Source: Bin80 sp965215475
Lineage (GTDB): Bacteria > Bacteroidota > Rhodothermia > Rhodothermales > Bin80
NCBI GenBank assembly: GCA_965215475.1
Contig: OZ244061.1
Location: 3,162,001 to 3,226,000, forward strand
Direction of reading: 5' to 3'
Length of the DNA stretch: 64,000 bases
The position numbers and the translations under genes were made by a program. This document shows, one piece after another, positions 8,284 to 15,747 of the stretch (position 1 is the stretch's first letter; each line of letters starts with the position of its first letter). A model generated the notes under the pieces. It did not search any database. It was not told the DNA's origin and saw only the letters and a program-made list of their open reading frames with translations.

Positions 8284-9450
8284 TCTATCCCGATTTGTGT
8301 GGATACAGGCTTAATCCTCCACAGAAGAAAAGAATAGCAACCCTGAAATTTCCAAATCTTCGATACCCTCTTCCAATCGTTTTGATTTCTTTGAATTTTT
8401 CCATTCATGCGCTCCGCCAGCATTGGATTGGATGACAAAGTGCGTTACAAATGCCTTCAATTTGAACATCGTGGCAACCTTGATGACTTCCTTCCTGCCT
8501 GTTTTCTTTACACGGTCAATCCAAAGGTCTATATTCTTTTCGGCTTCCGCATCCGATCTACAATGAAAGAGGGCCTTGAACTCTTCACGTAGCCGCCACG
8601 CAACCCTGATTTCCAGATTGGCTTCTTGCATGGCCTTGAAGATCTCTTCTTGGGATTCGGTGCGATGTTCCTTGTTCTTCAACCGTGCATAGCGACTGCC
8701 TTTCCATTCGTCAGGGTGCAGGTTCACTTCGCGCCGACGAACCTTGTTCAAAGCTTTACTGAGGTAAATGAAACCTGTCGTGAATCAAAGCGGCTTTGGG
8801 GAAGACCGTTTCCACCGCCTCGATGAAGGCCAGGCCTTCCACAAAACCCGTCTCTACTTTATCCTTGATCTCTTCAAAACCATCTCGAACCGCTCTATGG
8901 TGCCTTTTTGGATACGCCCTTGCCCAACATCAAGGACAGTGGAATCACAGATCACCGTTGCATTGACATGCCCCCGCTTCCATGCCTTTTCATCCCATGC
9001 AGGACATCGTTCAAGGTTCATTCCTCATGTAACCCTACGATGCATGATCCGATGTAATTAATGAAAATCACACTTGACCAACTTCGTCGTTTTCGTCTGG
9101 TTCTTGGTCCGCTTTAATAACTCCATTGCGATGCACTCAAAGATATAGGTGACCGGACTCAATGGACTCGCCCACGGAACCGCGATCGTTTTGGTCTCCG
9201 ATGAGGTTGCAACCCATGGCAATGAACCAAACACCCGCATCCTGCAAGATTCCGATGACGCCATGTGCGCACTTCGCGAGGATCATACAGCGTTCCTGAC
9301 TCTCCCGTCTCTGGACAGATCTCAAATTCCTCCCAGAAGGAACAAGGTAAAGGTTAATACGAAGAAGATTCTCGTTGACCGTGTTCAACCGTCTATTCAG
9401 GTCCAAGTCCCAGAAATTGACCTACAACGGGGCTTATATCTATCGGTGCA
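8284..9450 (-). pseudogene. Decayed ISL3-family transposase
   Basis: Several frames on the minus strand together spell an ISL3 transposase. The C-terminal part lies at 8311-8751 (VRRREVNLHPDEWKGSRYA, VAWRLREEFKALF). The middle and N-terminal parts lie at 9058-9264 (AVPWASPLSPVTYIFECIA) and near 9300-9450 (NLLRINLYL). The order and sequence parallel the better-preserved copy at 40161-41389. Multiple frameshifts and stops make it non-functional. Terminal inverted repeats were not identified. Confidence 0.85.
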
Positions 9451-9788
9451 TTTGCCATGAAAATGAGAATGGTTGATTTAACTGAATTTAATCATTTCAC
9501 AGAAAACGCAGTAGATCAACTTAATTCATCCTCCCAGAAATGGTCCGCATGGGAGTTTCTGAGAATGGAGAAATTCTTTTTTACGACACATTGCTGTTGG
9601 ATAGAATTCTAAAAACAACGAGGGGATACAACCTTTTCATAAGAGATTGAATCAAGAACGGTTACACAACAATAACCATCTTTCGCGGATTTCTATTCCA
9701 TCTACGGTATGGCATCTAAGCATATGAAAGTGCTATCTAATGGAGGGTGCATCAAGCGATTCCTGCATGTAATTCAGCCACTGGATTA

Positions 9789-10384
9789 CTACTGTGGAGG
9801 CTGAAATGCATCCTGATCAAGTAAGAGTTCTGCAATTAAAGCTTCTAATCTTGAAAGGCCCTGGCCTGCATCAGCCGTTTTGAGAGCCTCGTAATATTCT
9901 GGATGTCCTTTTAAGCGTTCTGGAAAAATTGGTATCCCATCCATCCAATATCCGGCATGGGCACATATCACAAAGTAAGATGCTGCCCTAGCTGTCCTGC
10001 CATTTCCATTTATAAATGGATGGATCCAGTTGATCCTCCAAAGAACATAAGCGGCCAATGAGACCGGAGTAAACTCTGTCCACCAGCGATTGACTCGATT
10101 AACCATATCATCCATGAGCGAGGGAATCCTGAAATGCATTGGTGGCTCATAATCCCCTACGGTCACGTCACAGGGTCTGTATTGTCCTGCATATGCGTGT
10201 AAACAGCTAATTGCATGAAAGTTGAGGGCTTTGATGACGGTTGCGACAAAAAAGGGGTTCCCGATTGAATTGCCGCCTCCACCAAGTCCTCAAGAAAATC
10301 AAGCTGCCGTTGTCGGTTCCCCCCATCCAATCCCTGATAAACTGGATCGGCTTCAGATCCACCCACTAACTCATGAATGATCAT
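9789..10384 (-). pseudogene. Fic-domain protein, frameshifted copy
   Basis: This copy encodes the same protein as 10998-11594, but a T is missing near 10241 (ggttgcg against ggtttgcg in the other copy). The N-terminal part therefore runs into a stop at 10163 in the wrong frame, while the Fic core reads on in the original frame from about 10166 to 9789. The Fic motif HPFINGNGRTAR is still present in the downstream fragment. Without frameshifting no complete Fic protein is made. A sequencing error is possible because the change is one base. Confidence 0.85.
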
Positions 10385-10596
10385 GGAGTAACACCATAAC
10401 GTTGATCCCACAAAGTAGACAATCTCTTCCTGTCTTCTTCGGTTTTTGCAGCTCCGAGGAAATATGATTTTCGTTGTGCTCGACGTTCCTCTGGGGTCAT
10501 GTTGCGCCCACCTTCGGCCATTCTTTCAAGTGCGGCCGCAACCTTTTTGGCGAGTTCACAATTTGGATCCATGAATTCAGGGTTTATCAAAGACAT
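10381..10596 (-). CDS. Small protein upstream of the frameshifted Fic copy (antitoxin candidate)
   Basis: Starting at the ATG of MSLINPEFM, this frame gives 71 residues with a predicted helix (ELAKKVAAALERMAEGG) followed by MTPEERRAQRKSYFLGAAK. It overlaps the start of the frameshifted Fic gene. The paralogue at 11581-11805 is about 80 percent identical by eye. Small genes just upstream of Fic toxins are often inhibitors, which is the basis for the antitoxin suggestion. I cannot see a clear (S/T)xxxE(G/N) inhibitory motif, so the role is unproven. Confidence 0.6.
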   Translation of the reverse strand: MSLINPEFMDPNCELAKKVAAALERMAEGGRNMTPEERRAQRKSYFLGAAKTEEDRKRLSTLWDQRYGVTP

Positions 10597-10997
10597 AATC
10601 AATATTGGGTTGTTTTTGTTATAGTACAAGGAACGTACAAATTAGTTGTCGAGGTGTTCATGTACATCATCGTTTCTCGGTTGCGTGCTTATCAGTAGGA
10701 CAACAGGGATAGATGGTGATTCTACTGGGGCTGGCGCGGGGCAAATATGCCAGGAATGAGGCCATGAGAGTTTCTCAGAACAGAAGGGCGTTTTCACGAC
10801 ATATCATTATCAGGTGGAATTCTGAAAACGATGTGAGGATATATTTTTTTGTGGAAGACTGAATCGGGAACGGGTAGATGATCACTACCTATTTTGCTAT
10901 AGACTCTCCTAGCCCAATGCCACGCCAAGCGTATGAACATGCCATCATACGAGGGTGCATCAAGCGATTCCTGCATGTAATTCATGCCACTGGATTA

Positions 10998-11594
10998 CTA
11001 CTGTGGAGGCTGAAATGCATCCTGATCAAGTAAGAGTTCTGCAATTAAAGCTTCTAATCTTGCAAGGCCCTGGCCTGCATCAGCCGTTTTGAGAGCCTCG
11101 TAATATTCTGGATGTCCTTTTAAGCGTTCCGGAAAAATTGGTATCCCATCCATCCAATATCCGGCATGGGCACATATCACAAAGTAAGATGCTGCCCTAG
11201 CTGTCCTGCCATTTCCATTTATAAATGGATGGATCCAGTTGATCCTCCAAAGAACATAAGCGGCCAATGAGACCGGAGTAAACTCTGTCCACCAGCGATT
11301 GACTCGATTAACCATGTCATCCATGAGCGAGGGAATCCTGAAATACATTGGTGGTTCATAATCGCCTATGGTCACGTCACAGGGTCTGTACTGTCCTGCA
11401 TATGCGTGTAAACAGCTAATTGCACGAAAGTTGAGGGCTTTGATGACGGTTTGCGACAAAAAAGGGGTTGCTGATTGAATTGCTGCTTCCACCAAGTTTT
11501 TAAGAAAGTCAAGCTGCCGTTCTCGGTTGGTTACATCCAGTTTCTGATAGACAGGATGGGTTTCAGATCCGTCAACTAATTCATGAATGATCAT
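10998..11594 (-). CDS. Fic-family protein, intact copy
   Basis: The product from the ATG at 11594 is 198 residues, with a Fic core: LSLAA-like helix, then the active-site loop HPFINGNGRTAR (His122 to Arg133). His, the Gly-Asn-Gly-Arg stretch and the second Arg are all kept, but the usual Asp/Glu at position 126 is Asn. In AMPylating Fic enzymes that acidic residue holds magnesium, so activity could be altered (other nucleotide, phosphoryl transfer, or none). The gene overlaps the end of the small upstream gene by about 14 bases. An alternative in-frame start at 11618 would add eight residues. Confidence 0.8.
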   Translation of the reverse strand: MIIHELVDGSETHPVYQKLDVTNRERQLDFLKNLVEAAIQSATPFLSQTVIKALNFRAISCLHAYAGQYRPCDVTIGDYEPPMYFRIPSLMDDMVNRVNRWWTEFTPVSLAAYVLWRINWIHPFINGNGRTARAASYFVICAHAGYWMDGIPIFPERLKGHPEYYEALKTADAGQGLARLEALIAELLLDQDAFQPPQ

Positions 11595-11805
11595 GGGTAA
11601 CGCCATAACGACGGTCATACCAAGCGGATAACCACTCTCTATCTTCTTCGGTCTTTACATCTGCAAGTGCGTATGATTTTGCTTGTGCTCGATGATCCTC
11701 TGGGGTCATATTGCGCCCAGCTTCGGCCATTCTTTCAAGTGCGGCCGCAACCTTTTTGGCGAGTTCACAATTTGGGTCCATGAATTCAGGGTTTATCAAA
11801 GACAT
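11581..11805 (-). CDS. Small protein upstream of intact Fic gene (antitoxin candidate)
   Basis: The frame from MSLINPEFM gives 74 residues: helix KKVAAALERMAEAGRNM, then TPEDHRAQAKSYALADVK and a Trp/Tyr-rich tail. Its stop overlaps the Fic start, so the two are co-translated. The open frame extends further upstream to 11904, but that part covers the putative promoter and is poorly conserved in the other copy, so the later ATG is preferred. Function as a Fic inhibitor is inferred only from size and position. Confidence 0.6.
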   Translation of the reverse strand: MSLINPEFMDPNCELAKKVAAALERMAEAGRNMTPEDHRAQAKSYALADVKTEEDREWLSAWYDRRYGVTHDHS

Positions 11806-11832
11806 GATCAGTATTGGGTTGTTTTTGTTATA

Positions 11833-11847
11833 GTACAAGGAATGTAC
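11833..11847. promoter_or_regulatory. Inverted repeat upstream of the Fic module, possible operator
   Basis: GTACA AGGAA TGTAC is a 5-bp inverted repeat with a 5-bp spacer, lying about 30 bases before the small gene and next to a TATAAC-like hexamer (minus strand, 11827-11832). The other copy has the same site with one change at 10624-10638. An ATGTACAT palindrome lies at 11869-11876. Autoregulation is plausible but unproven. Confidence 0.35.
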
Positions 11848-11976
11848 AAATTGGTTGTCGAGGTGTTCATGTACATCATTATTTTTCGGATGCTTACGAA
11901 TCAATATGACTGGAATAGGTCATGATCCGGTTAATTCTGATATTGGAGTTGCCTTTGGGGCTAATTCTCAACTGAT

Positions 11977-14900
11977 TCAATGTTGGAAGATCTCTCCTCC
12001 AATTGTATCGACGGTTGATGCACTATCGTTTGAACGGATGTGTTTGGAGTTCTTGGACTCAGCTTCGGTGCGGGCGTGATTCTCAGCGAGTAGCCGCTTT
12101 AGTAGTTCAACGCGGGCTTCAGGGCTGATCGTGTATCGGATCCGGTCGTTTTCGGGGAGTGTCTCGACTTCATAAAAATCGTGTTGAAGGTCAAGGTCCT
12201 GCCAGCCGTACGCATCGCGAACCGCAAGATCAAGTGCAACATGCAGGCGGCGCAGTTCAATAACCGCCTCGAGACCTGAAGTTGCGGTATCCATATCTTT
12301 CTTGGACTCCTCCGCAATCATTTCGGGAGATAGGTCACGGGTATGGAACAGGTTATATATTTTTGTCAGCCCTAGCCAAAGGGACGACATGAGATTTTTA
12401 CGATACGTATGATAGGACTCGCCGATCTCTGCGAGGCCTGTGTCAGGCGTTTGCCATAGCCCTATAGGGAGAGTGAAGGTGTTAAAGCAGTTGGTAGGAG
12501 TATAACGTAGATCTTGCTTTAATGAGCCACTATATTTGCGAGCCCATATCTCATGAAGAGTAGATTGCACGACGCTGAAAAGATCCCAGCGATCGGTGGT
12601 AAAAATATAGAGTGCATCGCTGAAGACATAATTTGTCGGCATCGCCGAAAAGTTCAGGTACTTTGTAGTACGAGAGGCGACAAAGCACCTAGGAAGCCCC
12701 CTGATATTACTATAGAGGTTCTTTCTAATGGATGCATATTGCCACCACCGATTCCGGTTATCTTGGTTGATGGATGTCTTGTCATGTAGTGCCAACCGAA
12801 CGGGTTTTACGAGTGATGAGACAATTGAAAAAGGTTCGGAGTATTTTCTGGCTTGTTCTTCGGTCATGTTGAAAAAATCAATCGTGCTTCTTCCCGGTGC
12901 TTGACTCGGTTCATTGTTTAATTCTTGGCCGTTGATAATCTGTCTAATCACATCTTTGCATGCAGAATTTTGCCGGATCAACTCATCTGCTTTTCCATGT
13001 GTAAGTAGAAATCCATTTCCACGAAAAGTTGAACCTTGATACATTTTCCGGAGATTCTCTACGACCTTGTGTGGCTTTTTTTGGACTACTCCTTCTTCAA
13101 AAAATGGATTGATCTGTTCGACCGGTTGATTGTCGAGGAGTTTTAGGCCCTCCCATTTTCCCTTATGAACAGCAAGAAGAGAGACTACGAGATTGGCAAC
13201 CCCAGACCATTTCATTCCACGGGTGGCCATGTTGATCTCTCCTCCAACGGAGACGATTTGCTCTAATCCATCCCTACGAATTTTGCCGTCGATGATTGAA
13301 TTGGTAGTGATGATAGCCAAAAAGCCATCATCCCGGAGTAACTCATAAATACGCCGGAGAAAATATACCACCAAGTCACTAAGCCCAGCGGGCGCGTATT
13401 GCCATTTAACATACCCACAAAAGGCATAACCATAGGTTCCACTAAGCGCCTGCCCACCCAAGTAAGGTGGATTCCCGAGAATGCAGTCGAACCCGCCACG
13501 CTTTATTATTTCGGGAAATTCCACAAACCAGTGAAAGAAACGTTTATTTTCAGCGATGAATCTCGCATGTTCAGCTCCTTCTCCCTCTGGTATTAACTTG
13601 CTCCGCGAATAACTACGAAACTCGCTATCCGTAATGATTTTCCTCTCGTTGCGAGGGATTTTTTGAGTATAGAACTGTGCAATGGGAATACCTGCAACAG
13701 CTCGTAAAAAGTTCATGTTCTGTCCTTGGTCTAAAGCAGCAAAACGTTCTTTCTTCTGATCCACCTGGGCTGAAGTATGCTCTGGAAGGCTCGAAATCTG
13801 TGTTGATTCATTTCGGACTGTGCCAAGGCGGTCGGAGAGCTCAGGAGAGGAGTCGATCGATAGTTGCCCTTGGCGTTTCCGCTCATCCTTGTTTTTATTT
13901 CGATAGATACTGGCGAAAGTCTTGTCATCGCCAGACAGGGACTTGAATGCTTCCATTGGTATGCCCTGAGCGAGTTCTTCATGACGTGCAAAACCGACGA
14001 TGGCGTTGCCACACTTGACATGATGATCCAGGAAGTTGAGGGGCTGGCCTGGAATATGTGCCTCAAGCCATAGAGCCACCTTGCATAGCTCTACTGCGAG
14101 AGGATTCAAGTCAACGCCATAAATGCAGTTTTGGATCGTGTCACGCAGAGCGGTTCGGTAGGGCGCGGGCGATGGTTGCTCTTCACCGGTACGCACCACA
14201 GCTAACGTATTGGCGATCCGGCGGGCGGCCGCGAGAAGAATGTGTCCCGAGCCACAGGCAATATCGGCTACCCTCAGAGCAAGGAGTGCTGTCTCAGGAT
14301 CGTCTGCCTCAAGGCATCCATCAATCAGGTGGTCAAGGGAATGGCGGATCAGTGGCTGGACAAGGTCGTCGGGAGTATAATGAGAACCGGTGGCAGCGCG
14401 TTCACCGCCTTGGCGGAATTGAAATTTCAGTTCATTCCCCAGATCAACGAATTCTGGCTCGTACTCAAGTAGACCCTCGTAAACCGAACCAAATTCCTCA
14501 ACGTTGAGGGCACCATAGTTGACGCGGATAAAATTGCCCGTATCGGGATGCCGGTAAAGACCCAAAGAACGGAAACAGTCAAGTAGGACATCATTATTAA
14601 GAGTACAGTCGGCAAATGAATGCAAGGCATCCGATGAGAACAGATCCCCCGCTAAAGGTGTGATACTTAGTTGTTCGCCAAGGCCGCCCGTTTCAAAGAG
14701 GCGAAAACATGCCTTCAGTGCAAGCCATAGATTGTGGTGACGCCCTTCATCAAGATATCGTTTCTCGGATAGGCGCCGGAGACGGGTGACGCTGTAATAT
14801 TTTTGATGGGTTTCACGCTGAAACCTTGTTGCAGAGTCTGGAAATACCAGATTTCGTTCCTCGATCACCATCAAGAAGAGCATACGGTAGATAAGCCGCA

Positions 14901-15747
14901 AGAGCTGCTGATAGTAATCATCGGCCTGGAGTTCGTGGTTTATAATCGAGGTGCGGAGTTCTTCGTTATCGGGGTGCTTGAGAAAACCATTGCCGAAGTC
15001 GAGAATAGCCTTTTCGACGGCATTACTTAATCCCTCCCGAATCCGGGCACCTTGGTCCAGGGAATCCTGGTGATAGAGTTCAATCAGGCTCTCTGCAGCC
15101 ATGTCATTCGTCAACGGCAGGCGCGTAGCATGAAGCAACCGGTAAAGAATGGCAAAGTCGGCAAAGAGCCCATCGGTGAAGATGCGGACAAGATCAAACT
15201 CCAGATAGCTTTGCTTGACCAGCCGTGAACTGTCGCGAAGCAGTCGCAACACTTGACCATTGGTTACCAGGCCGTAAAGTTGATCATGGAGATTAAGGAA
15301 CTCTTGTACTAGCGCATGTGCAGACATGCGGCGGGTCGCGTTAGCGGGTTTCCTGTCAAGACCAGCCGGGTCTTGGGATCCGATAATTTGTACCGGAGTA
15401 TTCGCCCGATTCGTGGCAAGGTGACTGATCGCGTAGTTTTGTCCATCGATCCGAGTACCTTGGGCCTGATATTCAACGTTATAACGAAGTAGTCCCATCA
15501 GTGGCACAATCCACAAGTTGCGGGTCTCCGTAGTAGCGTTGGTCCCTTCCTTTACGGTCTCCAGTTTGCGCTGAAAGATGCGCCAATAATCTTGTGCATC
15601 AGCCCAAGAGCGGGCAATCTCGTCCTTAACCTTCGTGCTGGAATCAAAGCCAAAATCAGATGGTTTTTGACCCGGTAAAGTCTCAATCTGTTCGAAAATG
15701 TCCGGAGAGAGAATAGCCCCCTCGATGTTAATACTTGGGTAGTTCAT
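11977..15747 (-). CDS. DrmMI-like N6-adenine DNA methyltransferase
   Basis: The 1256-residue protein has the methylase SAM motif DIACGSGHILLAAAR at about 495-509 and the catalytic NPPY at about 759-762 (FDCILGNPPYLGG), as in Eco57I/PglX-type and DISARM DrmMI enzymes. The long N-terminal helical region and the C-terminal part after residue 800 probably hold target recognition; I see no PD-(D/E)XK nuclease motif. Its start overlaps the stop of the SNF2-like helicase gene (ATGA at 15744-15747). Inferred role: mark host DNA so that the linked helicase/nuclease spares it. Size and layout fit class 1 DISARM. Confidence 0.8.
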   Translation of the reverse strand: MNYPSINIEGAILSPDIFEQIETLPGQKPSDFGFDSSTKVKDEIARSWADAQDYWRIFQRKLETVKEGTNATTETRNLWIVPLMGLLRYNVEYQAQGTRIDGQNYAISHLATNRANTPVQIIGSQDPAGLDRKPANATRRMSAHALVQEFLNLHDQLYGLVTNGQVLRLLRDSSRLVKQSYLEFDLVRIFTDGLFADFAILYRLLHATRLPLTNDMAAESLIELYHQDSLDQGARIREGLSNAVEKAILDFGNGFLKHPDNEELRTSIINHELQADDYYQQLLRLIYRMLFLMVIEERNLVFPDSATRFQRETHQKYYSVTRLRRLSEKRYLDEGRHHNLWLALKACFRLFETGGLGEQLSITPLAGDLFSSDALHSFADCTLNNDVLLDCFRSLGLYRHPDTGNFIRVNYGALNVEEFGSVYEGLLEYEPEFVDLGNELKFQFRQGGERAATGSHYTPDDLVQPLIRHSLDHLIDGCLEADDPETALLALRVADIACGSGHILLAAARRIANTLAVVRTGEEQPSPAPYRTALRDTIQNCIYGVDLNPLAVELCKVALWLEAHIPGQPLNFLDHHVKCGNAIVGFARHEELAQGIPMEAFKSLSGDDKTFASIYRNKNKDERKRQGQLSIDSSPELSDRLGTVRNESTQISSLPEHTSAQVDQKKERFAALDQGQNMNFLRAVAGIPIAQFYTQKIPRNERKIITDSEFRSYSRSKLIPEGEGAEHARFIAENKRFFHWFVEFPEIIKRGGFDCILGNPPYLGGQALSGTYGYAFCGYVKWQYAPAGLSDLVVYFLRRIYELLRDDGFLAIITTNSIIDGKIRRDGLEQIVSVGGEINMATRGMKWSGVANLVVSLLAVHKGKWEGLKLLDNQPVEQINPFFEEGVVQKKPHKVVENLRKMYQGSTFRGNGFLLTHGKADELIRQNSACKDVIRQIINGQELNNEPSQAPGRSTIDFFNMTEEQARKYSEPFSIVSSLVKPVRLALHDKTSINQDNRNRWWQYASIRKNLYSNIRGLPRCFVASRTTKYLNFSAMPTNYVFSDALYIFTTDRWDLFSVVQSTLHEIWARKYSGSLKQDLRYTPTNCFNTFTLPIGLWQTPDTGLAEIGESYHTYRKNLMSSLWLGLTKIYNLFHTRDLSPEMIAEESKKDMDTATSGLEAVIELRRLHVALDLAVRDAYGWQDLDLQHDFYEVETLPENDRIRYTISPEARVELLKRLLAENHARTEAESKNSKHIRSNDSASTVDTIGGEIFQH

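Larger units (their letters stand above)
9549..11900. repeat. Tandem duplication of a ~1.2-kb Fic module
   Basis: Two diverged direct copies lie at about 9549-10690 and 10760-11900, with an offset of 1209-1211 bp. Each holds a small upstream gene, a Fic gene and a matching 3' flank (both contain GCATCAAGCGATTCCTGCAT). Copies differ by scattered substitutions and a few indels. The intergenic parts (9451-9788 and 10597-10997) contain only this diverged flank and no other gene. Confidence 0.9.

Noticed and set aside
10998..11618. Fic protein as a Doc-type toxin with Phd antitoxin
   Set aside because: The loop is HPFINGNGR, not the Doc HxFxxxNKR form, and the small upstream protein does not look like Phd.
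14058..14507. 149-codon plus-strand frame inside the methylase gene
   Set aside because: It lies antisense to the conserved SAM-binding region of the methylase and encodes no recognisable protein.
11977..15747. Methylase as BREX PglX or a type IIG restriction enzyme
   Set aside because: No BREX partners (brxA/B/C, pglZ) are present and no nuclease motif is visible at the N-terminus; linkage to a DrmD-like helicase favours DISARM.
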